Assembly: GCF_009909155.2 (NCBI RefSeq)
Contig: NZ_JAAAPM020000029.1
Coordinates: forward strand, 1 to 51,419
Direction of reading: 5' to 3'
Source: Flavobacterium undicola
GTDB taxonomy: Bacteria; Bacteroidota; Bacteroidia; Flavobacteriales; Flavobacteriaceae
Length of the DNA: 51,419 bases
Made by a program: the position numbers and the translations under genes
Shown: positions 26,243 through 35,272 of the stretch, piece after piece
Layout: every line of letters starts with the position of its first letter
Numbering within the stretch: position 1 is the first letter of the stretch
The notes under the pieces: model-generated
Seen by the model: only the letters and a program-made list of their open reading frames with translations
Databases searched by the model: none
What the model was told of the DNA's origin: nothing

Positions 26243-27823
26243 CTACAAGATATAATCGGTATTAATAAAGTTTGATTCTTTACTATTCAATAATTCTTGT
26301 AATATTTCGTTATTGTAAGCATTGTCTTTAGAAGCTACAAAAGTTCTAATAGAGAATGAACGCAAGGCGTCAAAAACACTTAATGTACCTACAGCTGAGT
26401 CTTTACGACCTGTAAACGGATACACATCCGGTCCACGTTGACATGAACTGTTCAAGTTTACTCTACATACTAAATTTACTAAAGCATCAATAAGTGGTGC
26501 AATTGTTTTAATATTTTTTCCAAATAAACTTACTTGTTGACCATAGTTAGATTCTGCCATATCGTTCAAAGGCTCTTGGATATCTTTGAAAGTCATAATT
26601 GGCACCACTGGTCCAAATTGCTCTTCATGATACACTCTCATTTCTTTATTTACAGGGAATAAAACCGCTGGAAAAATATAGTTATCAAAGTGTTCTGCAC
26701 CTTTTGAATTTAAAATTTTAGCTCCTTTAGCTGTTGCATCATCAATTAAACTTTGAATATAAGCTGGTTTTTCAGTCTCCGGAAGTGGAGTCAATGAAAC
26801 TGATTTCTCCCAAGGATTTCCAAAAATAAGTTCGTCTACTTTTTGAGAGAATCTTTTATTAAATTCTTCTGCAATCGATTCGTGAACATATAAAACTTTC
26901 AAAGCCGTACAACGTTGTCCGTTAAAAGATAAAGTTCCTGAAATACATTCTGAAATAGCCAAATCTAAATCGGCGTCAGGTAAAATAATAGCAGGATTTT
27001 TAGCTTCTAATCCTAAAACTAAACGCAATCTGTTTTTATTTGGATGTTGATCTTGCAATGCAATTGCCGATTTACTATTTCCAATTAAAGCCAAGATATC
27101 AACTTTCCCGGATTTCATGATTGGAGAAGCAATTTCTCTTCCTCTACCGTAAACGATATTGATAACCCCTTTTGGAAAACTACTTCTAAAAGCTTCTAAC
27201 AATGGTGAAATCAACAATACTCCGTTTTTAGCAGGCTTGAAAATCACCGGATTTCCCATAATCAAAGCAGGAATCAACAATGAAAATGTTTCATTCAAAG
27301 GATAATTGTATGGACCTAAGCACAAAACAACTCCAATTGGTCCTCTACGAACCATAGCATTTACTCCTTGACTTTTAGTAAAATGAGCATTACTTCTATC
27401 TAATTGTTTGTAATGTTCAATCGTATCGTAAATATAATCTACCGTTCTGTCGAATTCTTTTTCCGAGTCACCTAAAGTTTTCCCAATTTCCCACATCAAT
27501 AATTTAACCACTTCAGTACGGGTAGTTTTCATTTGAGAAACGAAATTTTCCATGCATTTGATTCGGTCAACTACTTTCATCGTAGGCCATAAACCTTGAC
27601 CATTATTATAAGCTAAACTTGCTGAATTAACAACTTCTGCCGCTTCTTCCTCGCCCATAAAAGGGATTGTACCTAACAAAGTAGGAGCATATTCTTCGGT
27701 AGAAGAAATAGTAGAAAAAACTTCAGTTGTTTTACCTGTCCATTTTTTCAACTCGCCATCAACTAAATAAGTATCTTGGTGTAATAATGTTTTTATCTTA
27801 AACTCTTCTGGAATTGAATTCAT
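26243..27823 (-). CDS. gapN: Aldehyde dehydrogenase, GapN-like (NADP-dependent glyceraldehyde-3-phosphate dehydrogenase)
   Basis: This 526-aa member of the aldehyde dehydrogenase superfamily has the catalytic residues Asn173 (GPYNYP), Glu273 (LGLEAKNPA) and Cys305 (NGQRCTAL), and a Glu in the EEQFGPV motif. The GQRCTALK context and the [18 protein letters not shown] segment resemble non-phosphorylating GAPDHs, which oxidise glyceraldehyde-3-phosphate to 3-phosphoglycerate and make NADPH. It is cytoplasmic. It is monocistronic, with a terminator behind it. The glyceraldehyde-3-phosphate specificity is a family-level inference. Confidence 0.8.
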   Translation of the reverse strand: MNSIPEEFKIKTLLHQDTYLVDGELKKWTGKTTEVFSTISSTEEYAPTLLGTIPFMGEEEAAEVVNSASLAYNNGQGLWPTMKVVDRIKCMENFVSQMKTTRTEVVKLLMWEIGKTLGDSEKEFDRTVDYIYDTIEHYKQLDRSNAHFTKSQGVNAMVRRGPIGVVLCLGPYNYPLNETFSLLIPALIMGNPVIFKPAKNGVLLISPLLEAFRSSFPKGVINIVYGRGREIASPIMKSGKVDILALIGNSKSAIALQDQHPNKNRLRLVLGLEAKNPAIILPDADLDLAISECISGTLSFNGQRCTALKVLYVHESIAEEFNKRFSQKVDELIFGNPWEKSVSLTPLPETEKPAYIQSLIDDATAKGAKILNSKGAEHFDNYIFPAVLFPVNKEMRVYHEEQFGPVVPIMTFKDIQEPLNDMAESNYGQQVSLFGKNIKTIAPLIDALVNLVCRVNLNSSCQRGPDVYPFTGRKDSAVGTLSVFDALRSFSIRTFVASKDNAYNNEILQELLNSKESNFINTDYIL

Positions 27824-27864
27824 CTAGTTTTAATATTTTAGTTAGTGTTAAAATGTATCAGTGA

Positions 27865-28176
27865 TTAAGGAGCAACTACTTCTCCATCCCAATCTAACAT
27901 ACCTCCCAATAAGTTATAGGCATTTTCAAATCCTAATTCATTCATAATTTCGCAAGCCTTTCCGCTTCTAGCACCAGAACGACAATAGATATAGTAATTT
28001 TTACTTTTATCTAGTTTTTCTATTTCAGAAATAAAACCTTGACCTTTATGAATATCAATGTTTATGGCATTAGGAATAATCCCTTCGTCACATTCGTCTT
28101 CTGTTCTTACATCTAAAATTACTGCATTCTCATCTGCTTCGAGTTGAGCAATCCAATCTTCTTGTGTTAAATTCAT
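27865..28176 (-). CDS. Single-domain rhodanese-like sulfurtransferase
   Basis: A 103-residue cytoplasmic rhodanese from the preferred start MNLTQEDW (28176). An in-frame Met at 28233 adds 19 residues, but the homology begins at the later start. The active-site loop is intact (YCRSGARSG, Cys at about 65) and the fold motifs VILDVRTEDE and GGMLDW are present. It should carry sulfane sulfur as a cysteine persulfide. It is divergent from a Crp/Fnr regulator and near other sulfur-handling genes. Confidence 0.9.
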   Translation of the reverse strand: MNLTQEDWIAQLEADENAVILDVRTEDECDEGIIPNAINIDIHKGQGFISEIEKLDKSKNYYIYCRSGARSGKACEIMNELGFENAYNLLGGMLDWDGEVVAP

Positions 28177-28304
28177 AATATTGTTGTGTTTTTTGTAAAA
28201 ATACGATGTTTTTGTAAAAAAATGGGACTCCAAATTTGATTTAGGGAATAATTTAAAGAAAACGTTTTAGTAGGATTATAATAATCAACAAATTTTACAA
28301 TTAC

Positions 28305-28319
28305 TTAACATTTTGTTAA
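28305..28319. promoter_or_regulatory. Inverted repeat in the rhodanese/Crp gap
   Basis: TTAACA-TTT-TGTTAA is a perfect palindrome with a 3-bp centre, of the size bound by Crp/Fnr dimers. It lies in a 326-bp AT-rich gap that otherwise shows no gene. It differs from the GTnAC-N4-GTnAC sites near TauE and the MBL gene. The binding protein is unknown. Confidence 0.35.
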
Positions 28320-28502
28320 AAAAAAATGCGTTATCCTTATTAGAAATGCAATATCTGCAATTTAATATTTCCAAATTCAGCATACAATTCTTAGCAAAAC
28401 AGTCAATAACTGTCACGATATTTTAATTACTTTTACCAAAGTCTTAGAATTTTACCCAAAAAATCATCATATTAACAAGATATAGCCTCAAAACTTATAG
28501 TC

Positions 28503-29138
28503 ATGTCAGAAGAAATAATCAGCCTAAAAAATGCCTTCCCTAATTTCTCTAATGAGCTCATTGAAGAAATTGTAGCCAATTCCAGTTTTCAGTCCTTTAA
28601 GGCGGGGGAAGTAATAATGCGTACCGGCCAATACATTAAAAGCACCATTTTAATACTTAAAGGCCAATTAAAAATATACAGAGAAGGCGAAGATGGCGAA
28701 GAGTTTTTAATGTATTATTTGCAAGCGGGACAAGCCTGTGCTATTTCGTTAATCTGTTCGACAAAAAATCAAACGAGCCAAATTACAGCTAAAGTAGTAG
28801 AAGATGTCGAAGCGGTAAGTATTCCAATTGCCTTAATGGACAAATGGATGATGAACCACCGCTCCTGGTACGAATTTGTAATTTACACCTACCGAACCCG
28901 ATTTGAGGAAGTTCTGGAAGTCGTCGACAATATTGCTTTTAGAGCTATGGACGAACGGCTTGAATTCTATTTAAAACGTCACGCTAAAGCTTGTGGCTGT
29001 AAAGAAATCAATTTGTCACATCAGGAAATTGCTCTCGAATTAAATACTTCCAGAGAAGTGGTTTCGCGTTTATTAAAAAAAATGGAACAACGTGGTTTGG
29101 TTAATTTACACCGGAACCAAATTGAATTATTAATGTAA
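28503..29138 (+). CDS. Crp/Fnr-family transcriptional regulator
   Basis: The 211 residues have a cyclic-nucleotide-binding-like beta barrel (about 15-115) and a C-terminal winged helix-turn-helix (about 150-205; LSHQEIALELNTSREVVSRLL). Four cysteines stand out: Cys79 and Cys85 in the effector domain and Cys164/Cys166 (ACGC) just before the HTH. With a rhodanese on one side and a TauE exporter on the other, thiol sensing of sulfur or redox state is plausible. It lies 69 bp before the TauE start; a half-symmetric Crp-like site is in that gap. Confidence 0.9.
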   Translation: MSEEIISLKNAFPNFSNELIEEIVANSSFQSFKAGEVIMRTGQYIKSTILILKGQLKIYREGEDGEEFLMYYLQAGQACAISLICSTKNQTSQITAKVVEDVEAVSIPIALMDKWMMNHRSWYEFVIYTYRTRFEEVLEVVDNIAFRAMDERLEFYLKRHAKACGCKEINLSHQEIALELNTSREVVSRLLKKMEQRGLVNLHRNQIELLM

Positions 29139-29149
29139 TTTTTGCCCGT

Positions 29150-29193
29150 GTGACAAATGTTACTGTGGCTGGCCGAAATACTCCCAACCTTTG
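29150..29193 (+). promoter_or_regulatory. Crp-like site and -7 box before the TauE gene
   Basis: GTGAC-AAAT-GTTAC (29150-29163) is a near-palindrome with 5-bp arms and a 4-bp centre. The box AACCTTTG (29186-29193, one mismatch to TAnnTTTG) starts 29.5 bp from its centre, almost the same geometry as at 33492-33536. This puts the site near -41, the usual position for class II activation. Confidence 0.55.
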
Positions 29194-29207
29194 TAAAAAA
29201 ATTACAA

Positions 29208-29993
29208 ATGGAATATATCGGTTATTTTGCTTCAATAATTATTGGAATTTCATTAGGATTAATCGGAGGCGGAGGCTCCATACTGACTATCCCTATTTTA
29301 GTTTACTTATTCAAAATCAATCCAGAATTAGCTACAACTTATTCCTTGTTTATTGTTGGAGTAACTGCTTTGTATGGCGGTTACAGCCATTACAAACTGG
29401 GAAATCTAAAACTAAAAACAGCCTTGTATTTTGCGATTCCATCGGTGATTTCCATATTAATTATTAGAGAAGTTATCTTTCCACAAATTGCTTCCACCCT
29501 ATTTACGATTGCCTCTTATGCGGTTTCCAAAGATTTATTAATCATGATTGTCTTTGCAATTCTGATGATTAGTGCTTCGATATCGATGATAAAAAAGAGT
29601 AAAACTGAAATTAAAAATTCTAAAACTAATTATACACAACTGGCTTTCATTGGTTTTCTGGTAGGAATTGTAACTGGGTTTCTGGGAGCCGGTGGTGGGT
29701 TTTTAATTATTCCTGCTTTGTTATTTTTTGCCAATTTACCTATGAAACAAGCCGTAGGAACTTCGTTATTGATTATTTTCATCAACTCAGCAATAGGCTT
29801 TGCTGGCGATTTATACCTCAACACTCCTATTGATTATGGTTTTCTGTTATTGATTTCTGCCATGGCATTTTTAGGAATGTTTCTCGGAATCTTAATTTCT
29901 AAAAAAATAGACGGAAATAAACTGAAACCCATTTTTGGATGGTTTGTATTGGTAATGGGAATTTATATCATTATTAAAGAAGTTTTACTGTGA
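29208..29993 (+). CDS. TauE/SafE-family sulfite/sulfur anion exporter
   Basis: This polytopic inner-membrane protein of 261 residues runs from MEYIGYFASI (29208); an upstream in-frame ATG at 29157 would overlap the proposed promoter. Two repeats carry the family glycine motif: SLGLIGGGGSILTIP near the N-terminus and TGFLGAGGGFLIIP in the middle. About eight hydrophobic segments are visible. The family exports sulfite or sulfonates. Here it follows a Crp regulator and lies near persulfide-handling genes, consistent with removing sulfite formed from persulfide oxidation. Confidence 0.9.
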   Translation: MEYIGYFASIIIGISLGLIGGGGSILTIPILVYLFKINPELATTYSLFIVGVTALYGGYSHYKLGNLKLKTALYFAIPSVISILIIREVIFPQIASTLFTIASYAVSKDLLIMIVFAILMISASISMIKKSKTEIKNSKTNYTQLAFIGFLVGIVTGFLGAGGGFLIIPALLFFANLPMKQAVGTSLLIIFINSAIGFAGDLYLNTPIDYGFLLLISAMAFLGMFLGILISKKIDGNKLKPIFGWFVLVMGIYIIIKEVLL

Positions 29994-30004
29994 TGGTTTT
30001 ATTT

Positions 30005-30055
30005 AACTGCGAAGTATTTTTAAACCGCTAAGAACACTAAGGTTTCGCAAAGTTG
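30005..30055. repeat. Degenerate flavobacterial intergenic repeat tract
   Basis: AACTGCGAAG..., ACCGCTAAGAAC and GGTTTCGCAAAG are degenerate units of a tract I recognise as common between flavobacterial genes (AACCGC.AAG / CGCAAAG units). No coding or hairpin function is evident. Confidence 0.4.
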
Positions 30056-30103
30056 TAGGTCTTAAAGTATTTTACTGATAGCTATCAATATTTACTCTGA
30101 TGC

Positions 30104-30868
30104 TTACTTTAATTCAAATAATCTATTATTAAAATCTTCTAAAACATATACCTTATCAAATTGTGTTTTCATTTCTAGTATTAAATTTTCATCCATTTCA
30201 AATGAACTTTCTCCATTACTTCCAATTACTAGTAATAACCATTGAATATTTATACCACTTTCTTTATAACTCGAAATTTTTGTCTCTTTCTTTCTAATTG
30301 AATTTTCAATAATATCAATAGTTACTTGTTTTTGCCACCAAGCTCCCATATTTGCAACTATATTTTTTTTCGAATGTGGTTGTTTATTTATTCTTTCTAT
30401 AATAGGATTCTCTATGAAATGGTCATTTAAGATATATTCTTTAACTACTGTTTTAATAGTTTCTATTAAATATCTCTTTTCATTTAACTTAAAATTCTCA
30501 TAAGGTTGAATAAAACAAGAAGCTAGAAAATTTGGCAATTCAATATCTATTTGTAATTCAGTTTCTGCTAATAAAAAAAGATTTCTAAAAAAACCTTCTC
30601 TTTCTTTTGATTTTGCATCAACAACTATTTGATGTTCAACCCCTATTCTTTGATTACCATCAAATAAAATAAAATCTGGTTTTTCAGTAACCTGATCAAT
30701 TTTTAAATTTTTAAAAAACAATAAAAATTTACCAATGTGGCATATCTCGAGAGTTTTTTGTTGTTTTTTCGAATCATCATTTAACGATTCTAAATGTTTG
30801 CTAATTAATTCATCAAGTAACTTATAGTTTTCTAAAACTGACTTATTATTTTCCAATATTCTTGTCAT
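30104..30868 (-). CDS. Uncharacterised 254-aa protein, possible PD-(D/E)XK-like fold
   Basis: I do not recognise this family. The protein is cytoplasmic, rich in Lys, Ile and Glu, with no signal or membrane segment. A predicted helix (41-55) is followed by KPDFILFDGNQRIGVEHQ: Asp65 and, 13 residues on, Glu78-His79-Gln80. The spacing of PD...ExQ resembles a variant PD-(D/E)XK nuclease core in which Lys is replaced. The second half has NMGAWWQKQV and INIQWLLLVIG-like segments. It is AT-rich even for this genome and sits alone between TauE and cydB. Nuclease function is a guess. Confidence 0.6.
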   Translation of the reverse strand: MTRILENNKSVLENYKLLDELISKHLESLNDDSKKQQKTLEICHIGKFLLFFKNLKIDQVTEKPDFILFDGNQRIGVEHQIVVDAKSKEREGFFRNLFLLAETELQIDIELPNFLASCFIQPYENFKLNEKRYLIETIKTVVKEYILNDHFIENPIIERINKQPHSKKNIVANMGAWWQKQVTIDIIENSIRKKETKISSYKESGINIQWLLLVIGSNGESSFEMDENLILEMKTQFDKVYVLEDFNNRLFELK

Positions 30869-30954
30869 AACAAAAAAACTACTAACTAATATATTATCAA
30901 TAAAAACACAAAACTTTCTTTTTACGAATCACTCTTCGATAATTACTAAAAAAT

Positions 30955-32031
30955 TCAATGCTCCCCATAACCCACATCATCCATTTTGCCATTAAACACT
31001 TTGTACTGAATGATGAAATACCCAATTACTAAAACCAACGCAATAGCAAACCAATACACACCCACTGATAAGGCATATTCGCCATTGGCAACATTGTAAA
31101 TGGTCAAAGAAGGATTGACTTTATTGGTTGACGGCAATACTACTGGAAAAATAGAAGCCGTTGTAGATGTAAATCCGCCAACGAGGAAAAGACTCGAAAA
31201 TAAAAATCCTGTTCCGTCTTTTTGAAATGTTCTCACTTTAAAAAGTCCAAACAAGCCCACAAACGTAATCAACGGAAAGACAAAAAGTATAGGATTATTC
31301 AGGAAGTTATGAAAAGGTTCTTTCTCAATAATATGCCAAACAGAAAGTGAAACAATCACCAGTGCCAGCAATACAAAATTCATTTTGTAAATCATCTCTT
31401 TTAACTGAGTATTCAACGACGAATTGGTTTTATAAATAATCCAATTGGCACCATGAATCATCAAAGCCACCACACTTACTACACCCAGAAAAAGCGTAAA
31501 CCAGTCGATAATTCCGAGTTCAGAATCCACCGGACTCAGCGTAGGATTCCACAACGGCAGGAAGAAAAAATGCGGTTCCTGAGTAGAAACTCCGTTAACC
31601 ACCATTCCGAGATTCACCCCACGAACTACGTTTCCTAACGCCATTCCGAAAAACAAAGCCAATAACAAACTAGCAATTCCAAAGGCTTTATCCCAAACCG
31701 CTTCCCACATGTGATTGTGAATTTGTCCGCGCAATTCTAATCCTACTGCTCTAAAAATAAGCAACCACAAAATCATCATCAATGGTAAATAAAATCCGCT
31801 AAACGAGGCTGCATACAACGTAGGAAAAGCATAAAATAAAACGCCTCCTGCAGCAATCAACCAAACTTCATTGGCATCCCAAAAAGGCCCAATAGCATTC
31901 GTAATTGCTTTTTTATCTTTCTCTGTTTTGGCAAAAAACAAATGAATGATTCCCGCTCCAAAATCATAACCGTCCAACACCAAATAGGTTGCCAAAATGC
32001 CAATTAATACCACATACCAAAAGAATTCCAT
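30955..32031 (-). CDS. cydB: Cytochrome bd ubiquinol oxidase subunit II
   Basis: This 358-aa integral membrane protein has about eight to nine hydrophobic segments. Hallmarks are the N-terminal YLVLDGYDFGAGI and GPFWDANEVWLIAAGGVLFYAFP motifs. It pairs with CydA to reduce oxygen to water with high affinity, and bd oxidases resist sulfide, which suits the sulfur genes nearby. It starts 3 bp after cydA. No CydX-like small frame was seen downstream. Confidence 0.96.
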   Translation of the reverse strand: MEFFWYVVLIGILATYLVLDGYDFGAGIIHLFFAKTEKDKKAITNAIGPFWDANEVWLIAAGGVLFYAFPTLYAASFSGFYLPLMMILWLLIFRAVGLELRGQIHNHMWEAVWDKAFGIASLLLALFFGMALGNVVRGVNLGMVVNGVSTQEPHFFFLPLWNPTLSPVDSELGIIDWFTLFLGVVSVVALMIHGANWIIYKTNSSLNTQLKEMIYKMNFVLLALVIVSLSVWHIIEKEPFHNFLNNPILFVFPLITFVGLFGLFKVRTFQKDGTGFLFSSLFLVGGFTSTTASIFPVVLPSTNKVNPSLTIYNVANGEYALSVGVYWFAIALVLVIGYFIIQYKVFNGKMDDVGYGEH

Positions 32032-32034
32032 ACT

Positions 32035-33366
32035 CTATTTTTTTACTGGTTCTGGACCATTATAAATTATTTTCCCAACTAAAATCGCAAACAACATTCC
32101 CAGCAAGGCATACAAACCTACAAATCCCATCAGGGTAAATAAGGTGTTTCCTGAGGAAACCGTTGGCGAAGCACCATCGGCAGTACGCAATAAATCATAC
32201 ACTAACCAAGGTTGGCGACCTAATTCTGCCGTGTACCAGCCCGTAATATTAGCTATATAAGGAAATGGCATTAGGAATAAAAACGCCCATAACAGCCATT
32301 TGGTTTGAAACAATTGCTTTCGGGTCAATTGAAAAGCAGCCAACACCATCACACCAATAAAAAGCGTTCCTAAACCCACCATAATATGATAAGCATAGTA
32401 CAATCCCGAAATATTTGTAGGATGCTTGTCTACGGTAAACTGGTCTAATCCTTTCACTTCGGTATCCCAATTGCCATAAGTTAGAAAACTCAACACATTA
32501 GGCACTGCAATTTTATTATCCAGTTTTTTGTCTTTGACGTCTGGTTGCCCAATAAGGACAATTTCGGCTCCTTTTTTCTCCGTATGAAAAATTCCCTCCA
32601 TGGCTGCAAAAGTTACCGGCTGGTGCTTGACCACGTTTTTAGCCAATAAATCTCCTGTTGGCATCGCAACAATAATGCTCGAAATCAATCCGAAAACAAC
32701 TCCTGTTTTCAAAAATAATTTTCCGTAAGAAACATTTTTGTTTAACAAAATATAAAAAGCGCCAATTCCAGCTACCACAAAAGAACTGGTAACCATAGAA
32801 GCCATTTGATTGTGCAAATACGAAGGCCACAACCACACATTGGTAAACAAAGCCGAGAAATTAGTCAATACAAATTTTCCGTTTTCCAATACTTCATAAC
32901 CTACCGGATGCTGCATCCAGGAATGCGTAGCGATAATCAAAAATCCGCTGGCCCAGGAACCCAAACAAATCAATAATCCGGTTACAAAATGCCATCGGTG
33001 TCCGAGGATTTTTTCACCAAATAAAAACATCCCTAAAAAAGATGATTCCAAAAAGAAGGAAAACATGCCTTCCATCGCTAAGGTTTGTCCAATAATCCCA
33101 CCTGTTAGCTCCGAAAATTTAGCCCAATTGGTTCCAAACTGAAATTCCATTGGGATTCCCGTCACGACACCCATAGCAAAATTGAGTGCAAAAATGCGCA
33201 TCCAAAAATGAGTGGCTTTATTGTAATGGGGATCATTTGTTTTTAAAAATTTCCATTTGAAATAAACAATGATTAACGAAAGTCCCATTGTTAATTGTGG
33301 AAATAAATAGTGAAAGGTAATGGTAAACGCAAATTGCATTCGGTCATAAAAGAGCATTTCTTCCAT
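32035..33366 (-). CDS. cydA: Cytochrome bd ubiquinol oxidase subunit I
   Basis: This 443-aa heme-bearing membrane subunit begins FYDRMQFAFTITFHYLFPQ, which carries the His ligand of a b-type heme (His19). The quinol-site region GLDQFTVDKHP and the segment GRQPWLVYDLLRT are present. It is shorter than E. coli CydA (about 520 aa), fitting a short Q-loop type. It leads the cydAB pair and is divergent from the MBL-rhodanese gene, with a 193-bp shared promoter region that holds a Crp-like site. Confidence 0.96.
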   Translation of the reverse strand: MEEMLFYDRMQFAFTITFHYLFPQLTMGLSLIIVYFKWKFLKTNDPHYNKATHFWMRIFALNFAMGVVTGIPMEFQFGTNWAKFSELTGGIIGQTLAMEGMFSFFLESSFLGMFLFGEKILGHRWHFVTGLLICLGSWASGFLIIATHSWMQHPVGYEVLENGKFVLTNFSALFTNVWLWPSYLHNQMASMVTSSFVVAGIGAFYILLNKNVSYGKLFLKTGVVFGLISSIIVAMPTGDLLAKNVVKHQPVTFAAMEGIFHTEKKGAEIVLIGQPDVKDKKLDNKIAVPNVLSFLTYGNWDTEVKGLDQFTVDKHPTNISGLYYAYHIMVGLGTLFIGVMVLAAFQLTRKQLFQTKWLLWAFLFLMPFPYIANITGWYTAELGRQPWLVYDLLRTADGASPTVSSGNTLFTLMGFVGLYALLGMLFAILVGKIIYNGPEPVKK

Positions 33367-33491
33367 TGAAAAGGAGTTTTTTTTTGATAGCCCAAATTTA
33401 ATTCAAATGCCTCGAAAAGCCTTATAAAAAACCCTATTTTAATTTACTTTTTTTCTGGTTTCCAAAAAACATCCAATTGAAATTCTTTGTG

Positions 33492-33536
33492 TAACTTTAG
33501 TCACCATATACACCTAAAGCAAACTTTATCTTTGTT
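33492..33536 (+). promoter_or_regulatory. Crp-like site and -7 box before the MBL-rhodanese gene
   Basis: GTAAC-TTTA-GTCAC (33492-33505) is the same half-site design as at 29150-29163. TATCTTTG (33529-33536), an exact TAnnTTTG, begins 30.5 bp from its centre. The gene start is 24 bp further on. The site is also within reach of the divergent cydA promoter. Confidence 0.6.
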
Positions 33537-33559
33537 ATATCAAATTAAAACTCCTTTTT

Positions 33560-34978
33560 ATGAAAATCGAACAAATATATACGGGATGTCTTGCTCAAGG
33601 CGCTTATTACATTACTTCAAATGGCGAAGCGGCTATTATTGACCCTTTGCGAGAAGTGCAGCCTTACCTTGATCGTCTGGAACGGGATAAAGTGAAACTA
33701 AAATACATTTTCGAAACCCATTTCCATGCCGATTTTGTTTCAGGACATGTGGATTTGAGTAAAGAAACTAATGCTGCCATTGTGTATGGACCAACAGCCA
33801 AACCTGAATTTGACGCCATCATTGCAACTGATAGCCAGAAATTTAAAATTGGTAAAATCACTATAAAAGCGTTACACACTCCTGGTCACACGATGGAAAG
33901 TACCACTTATTTATTGATAGATGAGAATGGTAAAAAACACGCTATTTTCTCTGGAGACACGCTATTCATTGGCGATGTGGGAAGACCTGATCTGGCTCAA
34001 AAAGCAGCCCACATGACCCAAGAACAATTAGCAGCCATCTTATTCCATTCGTTAAGAGACAAAATCATGACTTTGCCGGATGATGTAATTGTATATCCTG
34101 CACATGGTGCCGGAAGTGCTTGCGGTAAAAACATGAGTAAAGAAACCGTTTCAACTATTGGCAACCAAAAAGCAACTAATTATGCTTTAAGAGCCAACAT
34201 GACCGAAGCCGAATTTATAAAAGAAGTAACCGAAGGACTATTGCCTCCTCCTGCTTATTTTGGAATGAATGTGGCTATGAATAAAAAAGGCTATGAAAGC
34301 TTTGAATCGGTTTTAAACCACGGAATGAAAGCTATCGAAGCAAACGATTTTGAAGCTGTTGCCGAAGATTCGGGAGCTTTAATTCTGGATACCCGAACAA
34401 ACAATCAATTTGCCAAAGGTTTTATTCCACAATCCATCAACATTGGGATTGAAGGCGATTTTGCACCCTGGGTGGGTGCCTTAATTGCCGATGTCAAACA
34501 TCCGATTATTTTAGTAACTGAAATCAACCAGGAAGAAGAAACGGTAACGCGATTGAGCCGTGTAGGTTTTGATAACATTATTGGACATCTAAATGGCGGT
34601 TTTGAAGCCTGGCAAAAAGCGGGTAAAGAATTTGATTCTATCAATCGTATTTCTGCCGAAGCATTTGCTAAAGAGGTAAAAATTGGCGAAAGCACAATTA
34701 TAGATATTCGCAAAGAAACAGAATACGCTGCCGAACATGTTGAAGAAGCTTATTCCAAACCCTTGGCCTACATTAATGACTGGATAAAAGACATTAATCC
34801 TAAAGAAACTTTTTACATTCATTGCGCTGGTGGTTACCGCAGTATGATTGCAGCTTCTATTTTGCAAGCAAGAGGTTTTAGAAATTTTACCGAAATTGAA
34901 GGCGGTTTTAGTGCCATTGCAAAAACGACTGTTCCTAAGACTAATTTTATATGCCAAAGCAAAATTTTAAACAGTTAA
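33560..34978 (+). CDS. Persulfide-dioxygenase-like MBL protein fused to two rhodanese domains
   Basis: This 472-residue cytoplasmic protein has a metallo-beta-lactamase domain (1-240), an inactive-looking rhodanese (about 258-355) and an active rhodanese (about 365-465). The MBL metal residues follow the ETHE1 pattern: THFHADF (His54, His56, Asp58, with Phe59 where many MBLs have His), His110 (TPGHT), Asp133 (SGDT) and His182 (AHG). In the first rhodanese the active loop reads VTEINQEE, without Cys; in the second Cys422 is in HCAGGYRS. ETHE1-like domains oxidise persulfide to sulfite, which the nearby TauE could export. Confidence 0.88.
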   Translation: MKIEQIYTGCLAQGAYYITSNGEAAIIDPLREVQPYLDRLERDKVKLKYIFETHFHADFVSGHVDLSKETNAAIVYGPTAKPEFDAIIATDSQKFKIGKITIKALHTPGHTMESTTYLLIDENGKKHAIFSGDTLFIGDVGRPDLAQKAAHMTQEQLAAILFHSLRDKIMTLPDDVIVYPAHGAGSACGKNMSKETVSTIGNQKATNYALRANMTEAEFIKEVTEGLLPPPAYFGMNVAMNKKGYESFESVLNHGMKAIEANDFEAVAEDSGALILDTRTNNQFAKGFIPQSINIGIEGDFAPWVGALIADVKHPIILVTEINQEEETVTRLSRVGFDNIIGHLNGGFEAWQKAGKEFDSINRISAEAFAKEVKIGESTIIDIRKETEYAAEHVEEAYSKPLAYINDWIKDINPKETFYIHCAGGYRSMIAASILQARGFRNFTEIEGGFSAIAKTTVPKTNFICQSKILNS

Positions 34979-35059
34979 AATATTGATTTTAAGAAGATTA
35001 ATCGCTAAATTTGTATTGTTATTTGAATGCATTTTTTTAACCCTTAAATTCTAGAAATC

Positions 35060-35272
35060 ATGAAACATAACATGGGAAAAACCGACAAAACAATTCGTGT
35101 GATTGTTGCCCTCACCCTAGCAACATTGTATTTTACACACACTATTACCGGAAACCTTGGTATCTTTTTATTAGCTTTTGGAGTAGTCTTATTAATTACT
35201 GTTTCTATCAATTTTTGCCCATTTTATACTCCTTGGGGCATCAATACTAATAAAAAGAAACTGAGCCATTAA
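35060..35272 (+). CDS. DUF2892 (YgaP-type transmembrane) protein
   Basis: This 70-residue inner-membrane protein starts with the family motif MGKTDKTIRVIVAL, followed by two hydrophobic segments (about 12-30 and 36-55), a CPFYTPWGI motif with one cysteine, and a basic tail. The domain occurs alone or fused to rhodaneses such as E. coli YgaP. It follows the MBL-rhodanese gene by 81 bp, in the same direction. Its exact role is unknown; membrane passage of sulfur compounds has been suggested for relatives. Confidence 0.85.
   Translation: MKHNMGKTDKTIRVIVALTLATLYFTHTITGNLGIFLLAFGVVLLITVSINFCPFYTPWGINTNKKKLSH

Noticed and set aside
29150..29467. Plus-strand frame overlapping the TauE gene start
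   Set aside because: It is out of frame with the clear TauE/SafE protein and has no conserved features; only the 29208 start gives the family N-terminus.
30005..30055. CRISPR-like repeats in the gap after TauE
   Set aside because: The units are degenerate, irregularly spaced and have no spacers; they match the general flavobacterial intergenic repeat type.
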